DNA of 19,092 bases from NCBI GenBank assembly GCA_003518045.1, contig DOZK01000035.1, positions 1-19,092 of the forward strand, given 5' to 3'. The notes below the pieces were generated by a model. That model did not search any database. It worked only from the letters and a program-made list of their open reading frames with translations, and was not told the DNA's origin. Both the position numbers and the translations under genes were made by a program. Below, piece by piece: positions 4,728 through 12,586 of the stretch; positions within the stretch are counted from its first letter, which is position 1; every line of letters starts with the position of its first letter. This DNA is from Candidatus Nomurabacteria bacterium (GTDB lineage: Bacteria; Patescibacteriota; Minisyncoccia; Phycocordibacterales; UBA5272).

Positions 4728-4797
4728 TTGAAAATTGATAATTAGAAATTATATCCCCACCCCTAACGTCTAACTTCTAACTCCTAACGTTTGGTTT
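4728..4797 (-). repeat. Heptad array CTAACNN, right arm of a composite element
   Basis: Ten in-phase 7-mers; the clearest are CTAACGT, CTAACTT, CTAACTC, CTAACGT at 4763-4790. These are the inverted form of the GTTAGNN array at 4600-4634, so the two can form a stem around P3. Confidence 0.7.
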
Positions 4798-4823
4798 TCA
4801 CTTTCGACTTAGCATAACCAGTG

Positions 4824-4829
4824 TATACT
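4824..4829 (+). promoter_or_regulatory. -10 box of the pilM operon
   Basis: TATACT ends 9 nt before the pilM ATG, with TG directly in front. The expected leader is 0-4 nt with no Shine-Dalgarno. Confidence 0.5.
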
Positions 4830-4838
4830 TAATAATAT

Positions 4839-5909
4839 ATGTTTTTCTTTTCTTCAAAAAATGAAATATTAGAATCAGTTGGGCTTGATATTGGAACATC
4901 TTTTATTAAAGTTGTGCAACTTAAACGTGATAAAGAAAAAATAGTTTTAGAGACTTATGGAGAAATAGCCCTTGGTCCTTATGCTGGTCTCGCTTCAGGT
5001 CAAGCAGTTCACCTAGGAGAAGAAAAAACCATTGAAGCTTTAAAAGATTTATTTAAAGAAGCAAAAATTACAGCAAAAGACACAACGGTAGCAATCGACC
5101 CATCCGCCGCCTATGTTTCTTTGGTAAAAGTTCCAAAAGTTGAAGATAATGAATTGCGTACAATGATGCCACTTGAGGCTCGTAAATATATTCCTGTTCC
5201 GTTAACTGAAGTACAGATGGATTGGTGGCATGTTCCAACAAATATAAATATTGGCGCAGAAGAAAGAATGATAAATGTCGTGCTTGCGGCAGTAAATAAT
5301 GAGACGCTTACTAATTATGACCGTATGGTACAAAAATTAGAATTAAAAAATGTTGAATATGAAATAAATGGATATAGTTTAATTCGTGGGTCATCTCCAC
5401 TCGCTAAGGGAATGGTTTTGTATGTTGATATCGGTGCGCAAGTTACAACTCTTTCTTTAACTTATCAATCAATTGTTTTAGATATGCACGTCATCAGTCG
5501 TGGCTCACAAGATAGCACAATACAACTTTCAAAAGCATTATCTATTCCAATTGATACAGCAGAAGAAACAAAACAAACTTTTGGATATTTAGGAGATAAA
5601 TCTAATCCTTATGTAAAAGATATTATGGAACTTTCTAGTTATCCACTGTTTGGTGAGGTCGCACGTCTATCTCTTATGTATGAAAGAAAGTATAATCAGA
5701 ATATAGAGGGAATAATTCTCTCCGGTGGTGGTGCGCGTGTACCTGGAATAATAGATGTATATAATCAAACAGTTCACATAGCAGGTCGTGTTATAACACC
5801 ATTTGAGCAGATAGAGGTACCATCATTTTTAGCTGAAATGATAGCCAAAGTTGGACCGTCTTATGCAGTGGCTATCGGATGCGCTCTAAAAAAATTAACA
5901 CCCCAATAA
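4839..5909 (+). CDS. pilM: Type IV pilus assembly ATPase-fold protein PilM
   Basis: The 356-aa protein has the actin-like (ASKHA) fold of PilM: phosphate-1 motif VGLDIGTSFIKVV (14-26), an SHS2-type segment containing PLEARKYIPVPLTEV (111-125), phosphate-2 motif YVDIGAQVTTLSL (195-207), and adenosine motif IILSGGGARVPG (292-303). PilM is a cytoplasmic ring that binds nucleotide and the N-terminus of PilN. It links the PilN/PilO membrane scaffold to the PilB and PilT motors. It is the first gene of the block pilM-N-O-small protein-pilB, with gaps of 4-17 nt. Its upstream gap holds a -10 box and a composite repeat element. Length and motif order are normal for the family. Confidence 0.95.
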   Translation: MFFFSSKNEILESVGLDIGTSFIKVVQLKRDKEKIVLETYGEIALGPYAGLASGQAVHLGEEKTIEALKDLFKEAKITAKDTTVAIDPSAAYVSLVKVPKVEDNELRTMMPLEARKYIPVPLTEVQMDWWHVPTNINIGAEERMINVVLAAVNNETLTNYDRMVQKLELKNVEYEINGYSLIRGSSPLAKGMVLYVDIGAQVTTLSLTYQSIVLDMHVISRGSQDSTIQLSKALSIPIDTAEETKQTFGYLGDKSNPYVKDIMELSSYPLFGEVARLSLMYERKYNQNIEGIILSGGGARVPGIIDVYNQTVHIAGRVITPFEQIEVPSFLAEMIAKVGPSYAVAIGCALKKLTPQ

Positions 5910-5916
5910 ATAGTCA

Positions 5917-6717
5917 ATGCCGTTTTCATTTAAACCAACACAAGCAGAGCCAAATGTAAAAGCAGAAGCAGAAGTAAAAGTAGCTACTCCTGCTACTGTT
6001 ACTATTCCTGTCTTTTCTACAAACGCTAATAGAATTCAAGTTCCTCCAAGCCCAGTTGGAGGAATGCCACTTAATGAGCGAGAAGAACCAGATAAAATTA
6101 GTTTCTTCAGAATTCTTCTATATGTTATTTTAGGTATTTTAGTTTTTTCTGCTATTGCACTTTTTGGTTATCAGCGATATTTAATTTCGAGTATTGATTC
6201 TCAAAAGAAAAATCTTGATGAAAAAGATAACACTGTTGGTTCTATTAATTTAGAACAAATGAGATCACTGTCTAATCGTATAAAAGTCGTGAGTCAAGTA
6301 TTAAATGAACATACTTCCGTTAATACCGCTTTTATTCTTCTTGAAAAGAGTATAGAAAATCCAATAACATATAAAAGTTTTGAATTGACAAAAAATATTT
6401 TAACTAAAAATTATGATTTAAAAATAACTGGCACAGCCCCGTCCTATAAATCTATTGCCCAACAAATAGATACTTTTAATCGTGATGAATTTAAAAAAGA
6501 TTATATTAGTGCTATTGATTATGAGAATCCTTCCTTGGACACTGCATCAGGCAGGATAAATTTTTCTCTTAAAATGGCTGTCCTCATTTTAGGAAAACTT
6601 CCAGAAGATAGTTTCCCTAAATCTAAAGAAATTGTCGATGTGGAAACCACAGGAACAACTACCATACCAAATGCGACTTCATCTGTACCGATAAAAGCAA
6701 GCACAACGCCTAATTAA
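5917..6717 (+). CDS. pilN: PilN-like bitopic pilus scaffold protein
   Basis: This 266-aa protein has a cytoplasmic N-terminal tail of about 60 residues, rich in Pro/Ala/Val, and one transmembrane helix at about residues 64-87. An external domain follows, with a helical stretch (about 90-130) and a ferredoxin-like region. The tail ends in Ser/Thr-rich low complexity. Position between pilM and the PilO-like gene and this topology identify it as PilN. The usual short N-terminal INLLP-type motif that docks into PilM is not recognisable, and the cytoplasmic tail is longer than usual. The call therefore rests on topology and synteny more than motif. The ATG is 7 nt after pilM, with no Shine-Dalgarno. 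Confidence 0.75.
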   Translation: MPFSFKPTQAEPNVKAEAEVKVATPATVTIPVFSTNANRIQVPPSPVGGMPLNEREEPDKISFFRILLYVILGILVFSAIALFGYQRYLISSIDSQKKNLDEKDNTVGSINLEQMRSLSNRIKVVSQVLNEHTSVNTAFILLEKSIENPITYKSFELTKNILTKNYDLKITGTAPSYKSIAQQIDTFNRDEFKKDYISAIDYENPSLDTASGRINFSLKMAVLILGKLPEDSFPKSKEIVDVETTGTTTIPNATSSVPIKASTTPN

Positions 6718-6721
6718 TTAT

Positions 6722-7276
6722 ATGTCACCAAAACTTATTAACATCTTACTAATAGTTTCATCAGCAGCTCTTTATTATTTAGTTATAGGGCCATTGTGGA
6801 GTGGTACTGGATCTGTGTGGACACCATCACGAGGCGGAGTTTCTAATTTAAAAGTACAAGCCTCACAATATAAAGAAGCAATGGATAGAGCCGATTCTAT
6901 TTTTAAACAAGGGGAAGATTTGAAAGCAGAATATGAATTAATTACAGAAGCTGAAAAACAAAAAATGTTGCTAATGGTCCCGATGAAAATAGAGAAAATA
7001 CATCTTTTAAGTGAGATTACTCATATAGCAGACGAATCTGGTTTGGCCTTAACCAACCTTTCTGCCATTGAAATAAACTCATCTGATAAACTTAGGGGGT
7101 CTTATAATATTTCTTTTGGTACCAAAACAACATATGGGACTTTTAAAAAGTTTATGCGTAATTATGAAAACAGTTTAAGATTATTTACAATAGATTCAGT
7201 TAAATTTTCTATACCAGATAAAGCAGAGGATTTTATTGATTTCAAAGTTACATTAAAAACTTATTACTTAAAATAA
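6722..7276 (+). CDS. pilO: PilO-like bitopic pilus scaffold protein
   Basis: The 184-aa product has one N-terminal membrane helix (about residues 5-23), a coiled-coil region (about 40-85, QASQYKEAMDRADSIFKQGE), and a C-terminal alpha/beta domain resembling the PilO ferredoxin-like fold (KIEKIHLLSEITHIADESGL, later TYGTFKKFMRNYENS). PilO pairs with PilN in the cytoplasmic membrane and spans toward the outer face. Translation probably couples to pilN (4-nt gap). The size fits PilO. Sequence identity is too low by eye for certainty, but gene order supports it strongly. Confidence 0.75.
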   Translation: MSPKLINILLIVSSAALYYLVIGPLWSGTGSVWTPSRGGVSNLKVQASQYKEAMDRADSIFKQGEDLKAEYELITEAEKQKMLLMVPMKIEKIHLLSEITHIADESGLALTNLSAIEINSSDKLRGSYNISFGTKTTYGTFKKFMRNYENSLRLFTIDSVKFSIPDKAEDFIDFKVTLKTYYLK

Positions 7277-7281
7277 AATCT

Positions 7282-7596
7282 ATGCAAGTACCAAATATTC
7301 TAACAGAAAAGAAAAGTATTTTAATAGAAGTAATTGTCTTGTGTATTTTTCTCGGAGCATTATTTTATGGATATACATTAATAAGTGAAAAAGCACCAAT
7401 AACTACAATATCGACAACTCAACCACTATTTGGTCCGAATATGACACTTCTACTTAAGGCTCTTAATGAAGACCACATCGTATTAAATAATCGTTCATTT
7501 ATGACAGGTAAAATTGCTCGCCAGTTAGAGGATTTTTCTGAAGTAATTTTACCAAGTATTAACCGCGGTAGGGATAATCCGTTTTCTCCGAATTAA
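7282..7596 (+). CDS. Small membrane protein of the pilus operon, unknown role
   Basis: This 104-aa protein has one membrane helix (about residues 13-34), then an extracytoplasmic segment ending in GRDNPFSPN. The C-terminal R-D/E-N-PF-P motif resembles ends seen in PilP-type and other accessory pilus proteins, but the similarity is short and no family is assigned. A PilP lipoprotein would need a lipobox, which is absent, and there is no secretin to bind. It lies 5 nt after pilO and 17 nt before pilB, so it is co-transcribed with the scaffold. A supporting role in the PilN/PilO platform is inferred from position only. Confidence 0.7.
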   Translation: MQVPNILTEKKSILIEVIVLCIFLGALFYGYTLISEKAPITTISTTQPLFGPNMTLLLKALNEDHIVLNNRSFMTGKIARQLEDFSEVILPSINRGRDNPFSPN

Positions 7597-7613
7597 TCAA
7601 TTTTTAAACTATA

Positions 7614-9350
7614 ATGCTTTTACTTGACCTTTTTGTTAGTCAAAATAAATTAACTGAACTTGAAGCAAAAGATATTGAATCTGATCTTTCTCTTCGTGAT
7701 GATGTTTTGGTTGATGATGTTTTAGTTAAAAAAAATATAAAAGGAGAAGACGTTACGGAAGTCCGTAGTATTCTTTATGGTTTACCTATTTATAAAACTG
7801 AGGTTCCAGAAGGAAAAGAGCTCACTAAATATATTAGTGTTACTCAGTCAAAACAATTATTAGCCATTCCACTTGAATTAAAAGATGATGTTCTTTTAGT
7901 TGGTGTTGTTGACCCGGAACATGGAAATGTGTTGGATAGTTTGCAATTTTTATTTGGCACTGATCATCAGGCCTATAAAGTTTATCTAATTACTTATGAT
8001 GCTTATAGAAAACATTTTGGATTAACCCCAAATGATATAGAAGATAAAGCAAGTCTTTCTTCTAAAATAGATGATCAAATTTTATCTTATGTAACAAAAG
8101 ATGAAGAGGAGAAAGGACAGTCAGACGATATAGATTTAACTGATATAGATGGTGGAATTGATGGAGACTTGGCAAAATTACCAGTGCCAGATATTTTTAG
8201 TATTATGCTTCGTTATGCCATAGATAATGCTGCGAGTGATATACATATTGAACATACTGGGACTGCACTTCGGGCGCGCGTCCGCTTGGACGGACAGCTA
8301 GAAACAGCAACATCACTTCCGCCAAGAATTCACCCGATGCTTATTGCGCGTGTAAAAATTCTTTGTCAAATGAAACTTGATGAAAAAAGAAAACCACAAG
8401 ACGGGCGTTTTAGTACAAAATTTGGAGACCACAACATTGACTATCGTGTGTCTACCTTTCCTGGTTATTACGGAGAGAAAGTCGTTATTCGTATTTTGGA
8501 TAGTTATAAAGGAGTGCGTCCAATTGATAAACTTGGATTTTCAGAACAAATGATGAGAGAAATTCGTGCAGCATTAGACAGACCTTATGGCATGATATTA
8601 ATTTGCGGGCCAACAGGATCTGGAAAAACAACTACGCTTTATTCTATGTTAAATGAAATTGACCGCGAACATTTAAATGTGGTTTCACTTGAAGACCCGA
8701 TTGAATATAACGTTGGAAGTATGAATCAGTCTCAAGTTTTTCCAGAAATTGGTTATACTTTTGCTTCCGGACTTCGTTCTATTTTGCGTCAAGACCCTGA
8801 TGTAATTATGGTGGGAGAAATTCGTGATGCGGAAACTGCCCAGCTAGCAATTCAAGCAGCATTAACAGGACATTTAGTATTTTCTACAATTCACACCAAC
8901 ACAGCTATTGGTGTGGTAACTCGTCTTTTGGATATGGGAATTGAACCTTATCTTATTGCTCCAACACTGATAGCAACTATTGGACAAAGACTTTCTCGTC
9001 AAATTGCTGAAGGGTGTGGAAGTAAAATGGAAATGAATACAGGATTAACAGAGCTTGTTCAAAAATCTTTTAAAGACTTACCTGACGAGTTTAAATCAAA
9101 ACTTCCACTTGATCAGCCACTTTATGAAGCCAAACCAAATGCAACATATGCCAACGGAACAAAAGGGCGTGTACCAGTTTTTGAAGTGTTAACATTTACT
9201 GGAGCAATTCAAGAAGCGGTGCTTCATTCAAAAGGTGAAGAAGAAATTTGGAAATTAGCTCGTGCTGATGGAATGATAACAATGAAAGAGGATGCGATAG
9301 TTAAATGTATAGCTGGACGTATTCCTTTTATCGAAATCAACGAACTTTAA
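7614..9350 (+). CDS. pilB: Type IV pilus extension ATPase PilB (GspE family)
   Basis: The 578-aa ATPase has an N-terminal MshEN-like domain (about 10-140) and an acidic linker (about 160-185). The GspE core follows, with Walker A GPTGSGKT (332-339), Asp box VSLEDPIEY (357-365), Walker B VIMVGEIRDAET (397-408), and His box TGHLVFSTIHTN (418-429). It powers pilin addition from the cytoplasmic face. The C-terminal zinc tetracysteine motif (CxxC...CxxC before GYKGR) normally found in PilB is absent. Only C468 remains, and the region reads TYANGTKGR where the second pair should be. Length is otherwise normal. The ATG overlaps a chance TATAAT (7610-7615). It is the last gene of the block, and two large stem-loop repeats follow. 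Confidence 0.96.
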   Translation: MLLLDLFVSQNKLTELEAKDIESDLSLRDDVLVDDVLVKKNIKGEDVTEVRSILYGLPIYKTEVPEGKELTKYISVTQSKQLLAIPLELKDDVLLVGVVDPEHGNVLDSLQFLFGTDHQAYKVYLITYDAYRKHFGLTPNDIEDKASLSSKIDDQILSYVTKDEEEKGQSDDIDLTDIDGGIDGDLAKLPVPDIFSIMLRYAIDNAASDIHIEHTGTALRARVRLDGQLETATSLPPRIHPMLIARVKILCQMKLDEKRKPQDGRFSTKFGDHNIDYRVSTFPGYYGEKVVIRILDSYKGVRPIDKLGFSEQMMREIRAALDRPYGMILICGPTGSGKTTTLYSMLNEIDREHLNVVSLEDPIEYNVGSMNQSQVFPEIGYTFASGLRSILRQDPDVIMVGEIRDAETAQLAIQAALTGHLVFSTIHTNTAIGVVTRLLDMGIEPYLIAPTLIATIGQRLSRQIAEGCGSKMEMNTGLTELVQKSFKDLPDEFKSKLPLDQPLYEAKPNATYANGTKGRVPVFEVLTFTGAIQEAVLHSKGEEEIWKLARADGMITMKEDAIVKCIAGRIPFIEINEL

Positions 9351-9370
9351 AAAGCCATAATTTACTTCAT

Positions 9371-9460
9371 CTGCTTCGTTAAGAAAAGTTTTTGCTCCCG
9401 CAATGTACGACTTGTAAATTTTGGTCGCAAAAACTTTTCTTGCCTCGCATCTAAAGCAAA
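9371..9460. repeat. Stem-loop repeat U1 downstream of pilB
   Basis: AAGAAAAGTTTTTGC (9381-9395) and its perfect 15-bp complement (9427-9441) enclose CTCCCGCAATGTACGAC...TTGGTC. It shares order and bases with U2 and U3 (CTGCTTCGTTA..., CTCCCGCAA, TTGGTCG, TGCCTCGCAT). It may act as a transcription stop after pilB. The 9351-9943 gap of 593 bases contains only U1, U2, P4, an array, the pilT promoter and a second array. The 63-aa frame at 9421 is repeat sequence. Confidence 0.7.
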
Positions 9461-9497
9461 TTCTGACTTTTTATATGTTGCTAATAAAATTAAGTGA

Positions 9498-9600
9498 CTG
9501 CTTTGTTACGAAAGATTTTTTCTCCCGCAACGTAGTTATGTACTCCGCCAGCTGGCGGATTGGTCGAAAAAATCTTTCGTGCCTTGCATTCATCTCAATT
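9498..9600. repeat. Stem-loop repeat U2 with nested 16-bp palindrome
   Basis: ACGAAAGATTTTTTC (9508-9522) pairs perfectly with GAAAAAATCTTTCGT (9566-9580). The loop contains CTCCCGCAACGTAG, like U1, plus a perfect palindrome TCCGCCAGCTGGCGGA (9544-9559) that U1 lacks. TTGGTCG and GTGCCTTGCAT follow as in the other copies. Confidence 0.75.
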
Positions 9601-9697
9601 TCTTTGGTTTAAAGACGTACATCTTCTTTCAAAATCTCAAGTTAAATCATTTTCTTGTGCTTAAAAATACTTTTAATTAAGAAACCGTCTCTTACGG

Positions 9698-9776
9698 TGT
9701 CATCCTGATGAAAATCAGGATCCAGTGTCTAGGTTTTAAAACAGGACACTAGATTCCAAATCAAGTTTGGAATGAC
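9698..9776. repeat. Palindromic repeat pair P4 (divergent units)
   Basis: The left unit (9698-9729) is in minus orientation: GTCATCCTGAT, GAAA, ATCAGGATCCAGTGTC. The right unit (9744-9776) is in plus orientation: GGACACTAGATTCCAAA, TCAAG, TTTGGAATGACC. The two stand back to back. Confidence 0.75.
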
Positions 9777-9790
9777 CTAGATATTGTATT

Positions 9791-9825
9791 TCCTACTCCT
9801 TACTCCATCCTCCGTGCTTCTTATA
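9791..9825. repeat. Heptad array CCNNNCT
   Basis: TCCTACT, CCTTACT, CCATCCT, CCGTGCT, TCTTATA with period 7, between P4 and the pilT promoter. Confidence 0.5.
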
Positions 9826-9849
9826 TCCCGCCCTCTGTGAGTTATACAA

Positions 9850-9877
9850 TTGTATATGCTCGTATCCTTGATATACT
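9850..9877 (+). promoter_or_regulatory. Promoter of the pilT-pilC unit
   Basis: TTGTAT (9850-9855), 16-nt spacer, TATACT (9872-9877) with TG-A in front (extended -10). The predicted leader is about 60 nt and includes the heptad array at 9906-9940. Confidence 0.6.
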
Positions 9878-9905
9878 TTTAATGTAACATGAATTTCTTG
9901 CATGC

Positions 9906-9940
9906 ATCTAAAATCTATTGTCTAATGTCTAAAATCTATC
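9906..9940 (+). repeat. Heptad array ATCTAAA/GTCTAAN before pilT
   Basis: ATCTAAA, ATCTATT, GTCTAAT, GTCTAAA, ATCTATC end 3 nt before the pilT ATG. Nearly the same array precedes ligA (16967-17008). Confidence 0.75.
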
Positions 9941-9943
9941 CAT

Positions 9944-11002
9944 ATGAACTACGAATCCGAACTTGATGATTTAATAATGACTCTAGTTAAAGAAACTGGG
10001 TCAGACCTTCACTTAACTGTTGGTTCTTTTCCAACCGTTCGTGTTAATCGTGAGTTAATTCCTCTCACTAGAAAAACAGAATTAACAGCGGAAGATACTC
10101 TTGGATTTTTACGACAAATGGTTGGAGAAAAAACTCTTACTAATTTTGTTGTTACTCAAGAATTAGATTTTTCTTATGAACATAGAAAAGAATATCGTCT
10201 CCGAGGGAACGCATCATTTCAACATGGTGTTATTTCTGTAGCACTTCGTCTAATACCAAAAGTAAAGGGAATAGCTGAGCTTAATTTGCCAGATCAAGTA
10301 ATTCAAATTACTCGTGAAAAACAAGGGTTTTTCTTGGTTGTTGGGCCAGTGGGAAATGGAAAATCTACAACATTAGCTGCGATGATTTCATTAATTAATA
10401 GTGAATCAAAACGACATATTGTAACAATTGAAGACCCGATAGAATTTAGATTTGATCAAGATAAATCTTTAATAGAACAACGTGAAGTTGGAGTTGATAC
10501 AAAAGGTTTTAATGATGCACTCGTGCATATCTTTAGACAAGATGCAGATGTAATTATGATAGGTGAAATGCGTGATAAAGAAACAATAGCAACTGCAGTA
10601 ACAGCGGCAGAAACTGGACACTTAGTATTGTCTACTCTTCACACTAATTCTGCCGCACAAACAATAGATAGAATTATTGATAGTTTCCCAGGAGACCAAC
10701 AAGACCAAATTAGATTACAATTAGCATCATCTTTAATTGGTGTTCTTTCTCAACGTTTAGTTCCTCGTATTTCAGGTGGACTTGTTCCTGCAGTTGAACT
10801 TTTACTTAATACGCCAGCTGTAGCAAATCTTATTCGTGAACGCCGTACTCATGAAATAGATGTTTTGATTGAAACTGGCTCACAAGAAGGAATGATTGAC
10901 CTCGACAGATATCTTGCTAATCTGGTGCGTACTGGAGAGGTTGCAAAGGATGATGCTTACGCATTTGCAAGACGCCAAAATATATTTGAGAGACTTATAT
11001 AA
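9944..11002 (+). CDS. pilT: Twitching/retraction ATPase PilT
   Basis: The 352-aa GspE-family ATPase is of PilT length. It has the N-terminal PAS-like half (SDLHLTVGSFPTVRVN, 20-35), Walker A GPVGNGKS (134-141), Asp box VTIEDPIEF (160-168), Walker B DVIMIGEMRD (202-211), and His box TGHLVLSTLHTN (224-235). A C-terminal PAVANLIRERRTHEID segment (291-306) corresponds to the PilT AIRNLIRE signature. It depolymerises pili from the cytoplasmic face, pulling in DNA or the cell. Walker A is V and N where PilT normally has T and S (GPTGSGKS), still compatible with P-loop function. It heads its own unit with pilC 15 nt downstream. No Shine-Dalgarno is seen. Confidence 0.95.
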   Translation: MNYESELDDLIMTLVKETGSDLHLTVGSFPTVRVNRELIPLTRKTELTAEDTLGFLRQMVGEKTLTNFVVTQELDFSYEHRKEYRLRGNASFQHGVISVALRLIPKVKGIAELNLPDQVIQITREKQGFFLVVGPVGNGKSTTLAAMISLINSESKRHIVTIEDPIEFRFDQDKSLIEQREVGVDTKGFNDALVHIFRQDADVIMIGEMRDKETIATAVTAAETGHLVLSTLHTNSAAQTIDRIIDSFPGDQQDQIRLQLASSLIGVLSQRLVPRISGGLVPAVELLLNTPAVANLIRERRTHEIDVLIETGSQEGMIDLDRYLANLVRTGEVAKDDAYAFARRQNIFERLI

Positions 11003-11017
11003 AAAGTTTTAATTATT

Positions 11018-12232
11018 ATGATTTTTCATTACACAGCAATAAATCAAGAAGGAACAAAAGTAGAAGCAGATATAAATGGCACAACTCTTGATAATGCTAT
11101 TTCTTTGCTTCAAAAAAAAGGTTTAAGTATTGTTGATATAAAAGAAAAAGTTGAAGCCTCCGCTTTTGATTTTTCCAATCTGCGTATTTTTAAACAAAAA
11201 ATTCATCAGAAAGATATTGTTATTTTTTCTCGTCAGGTAGCAACTCTTTTCGAAGCTGGAGTCTCTGCTCTTAAAGCTTTTCGTTTATTAGCTGCGGAGA
11301 ATGATAATCTCGCCCTTCAAGAACAATTAATTGGTGTGGCTGATGATATAGAGGGAGGAATTTCTTTGTCGGACGCTTTAGCTAAACGTCCAGTATTATT
11401 TTCTACATTTTATGTGAGCATGGTAAAGGCGGGCGAGGAAAGTGGAAAATTAAATGAAGCCTTTTTATATTTGGCAGATTTTATGGACAGGGATTATGAG
11501 CTTAGGCAGAAAGTAAAAAAGGCATTGACTTATCCGTCCTTCGTTGTTGGGACATTTATTGTGATTATGATTGCCATGTTTACTTTTGTTATTCCAAAGA
11601 TGGCGGCACTTTTTGCAGAGCAAGGGGCGGAGCTTCCTATGGTTACACAAATTGTGCTTGGAATATCAAATATTTTCGTAAAATATTGGATGTTTGCATT
11701 TCCTACTATGATTATAGCTGGCTGGTTTTTTTATAGATGGTCAAAAACAGAAGGTGGAAAAGAAAAAATAGATGAAATAATGTCAGAAATACCGGTAATA
11801 AGAACTTTAATACAAAGAATTTTTTTGCAAAGATTGGCGGATAATATGAATACAATGCTTTCAAGTGGTGTGCCGATTGTTAGGTCTATTGATATTACAG
11901 CAGACGTGGTAGATAACACTGTTTATAAAAAATTACTTGGTAGAGTGTCGCAAAAAGTACAAACTGGTACCGCTTTTTCAAAAGCTTTATATGAAGAACC
12001 TCTTGTCCCAAATATTTTGGTGCAAATGGTACATATTGGTGAAGAAACAGGCGAGTTAGGATATATTTTGAAAAATTTAGCTAATTTTTACAGAAGAGAG
12101 CTTGATACTTCTATTGATAGTGTTATTGGGCTTATAGAGCCAGCTATGATTGTTGGATTAGGTCTTGGAGTTGGAGTGCTTGTGTCTGCTGTACTCTTGC
12201 CAATGTATTCATTGTCTTCAGCGATAACTTAA
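11018..12232 (+). CDS. pilC: Type IV pilus platform protein PilC (GspF family)
   Basis: The 404-aa integral membrane protein has two T2SSF domains: about residues 66-190 (with KAGEESGKLNEAF, 137-149) and about 268-392 (with HIGEETGELGYIL, 339-351). Membrane helices lie near 172-195, 221-240 and 372-398, as in PilC/GspF. The N-terminal 45 residues (FHYTAINQEGTKVEADI) are the usual short cytoplasmic beta domain. PilC sits in the cytoplasmic membrane, contacts PilB or PilT, and passes pilins into the fibre. It lies directly after pilT. A strong intrinsic terminator and a heptad array that begins at its stop codon follow. Confidence 0.96.
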   Translation: MIFHYTAINQEGTKVEADINGTTLDNAISLLQKKGLSIVDIKEKVEASAFDFSNLRIFKQKIHQKDIVIFSRQVATLFEAGVSALKAFRLLAAENDNLALQEQLIGVADDIEGGISLSDALAKRPVLFSTFYVSMVKAGEESGKLNEAFLYLADFMDRDYELRQKVKKALTYPSFVVGTFIVIMIAMFTFVIPKMAALFAEQGAELPMVTQIVLGISNIFVKYWMFAFPTMIIAGWFFYRWSKTEGGKEKIDEIMSEIPVIRTLIQRIFLQRLADNMNTMLSSGVPIVRSIDITADVVDNTVYKKLLGRVSQKVQTGTAFSKALYEEPLVPNILVQMVHIGEETGELGYILKNLANFYRRELDTSIDSVIGLIEPAMIVGLGLGVGVLVSAVLLPMYSLSSAIT

Positions 12233-12265
12233 TTAGCAAATAGCAGTAAGTAATTAGCAATAAGG
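12231..12265 (+). repeat. Heptad array AATTAGC, left arm of a composite element
   Basis: AATTAGC, AAATAGC, AGTAAGT, AATTAGC, AATAAGG begin within the pilC stop codon. Bases 12252-12266 (ending AATAAGGG) are perfectly inverted at 12480-12494. Confidence 0.75.
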
Positions 12266-12276
12266 GAAAATTCAAT

Positions 12277-12304
12277 GAGGGTGGCCTTCGGCCACCCCTT
12301 TGAA
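12277..12304 (+). terminator. Intrinsic terminator after pilC
   Basis: GGGTGGCC (12279-12286) and GGCCACCC (12290-12297) fold on a C(TTCG)G tetraloop. CTTT and further T-rich sequence follow. Confidence 0.85.
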
Positions 12305-12341
12305 GTTTCTTTTAATAGTTCGAATTATGAAACTTGAATTT

Positions 12342-12447
12342 GTGTCATTCCCGTGAAAACGGGAATCCAGTGTCTGCATTTGTATTACTGCTTACTACTT
12401 GCTTAAATCAGAAGACTCTGGATACCCGCCTTCGCGGGTATGACAAC
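12342..12447. repeat. Palindromic repeats P5 (minus) and P6 (plus) with heptads between
   Basis: P5 (12342-12375) reads GTGTC, ATTCCCGT-GAAA-ACGGGAAT (12347-12366), CCAGTGTC. P6 (12414-12447) reads GACTCTGG, ATACCCGC-CTTC-GCGGGTAT (12422-12441), GACA. Between them are TATTACT, GCTTACT, ACTTGCT (12383-12403). Of the 354-base gap 12233-12586, the rest is the terminator, flanking arrays and the pilin promoter. Confidence 0.75.
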
Positions 12448-12480
12448 ACAAGACACAAGGCTTCATAATCCATTTAATGC

Positions 12481-12508
12481 CCTTATTGCTAATTGCCTAC
12501 TACTATTC
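12481..12508 (-). repeat. Heptad array, right arm of the pilC-pilin gap composite
   Basis: CCTTATT, GCTAATT, GCCTACT, ACTATTC. The first part is the inverted copy of 12252-12266. Confidence 0.65.
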
Positions 12509-12528
12509 CCCGCTATCCCCAGTTTTCC

Positions 12529-12562
12529 TTGTGCTTTTCTTGTACAGTACTATACTTATAAT
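12529..12562 (+). promoter_or_regulatory. Promoter of the pilin operon
   Basis: TTGTGC (12529-12534), 16 nt, TATACT (12551-12556), overlapped downstream by TATAAT (12557-12562). Either -10 gives a leader of about 18-24 nt. No clear Shine-Dalgarno is present. Confidence 0.5.
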
Positions 12563-12586
12563 ATCTACTAAAGATAGAAAAAAATT

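Noticed and set aside
7610..7615. TATAAT directly at the pilB start
   Set aside because: Its transcript would start inside pilB after the ATG; pilB is better read as part of the pilM operon.
9421..9612. 63-aa ORF after pilB
   Set aside because: It lies entirely in stem-loop repeats U1 and U2.
9889..9966. 25-codon ORF overlapping the pilT start, possible leader peptide
   Set aside because: Mostly heptad-array sequence with no ribosome-binding site or notable codon run; chance is enough to explain it.
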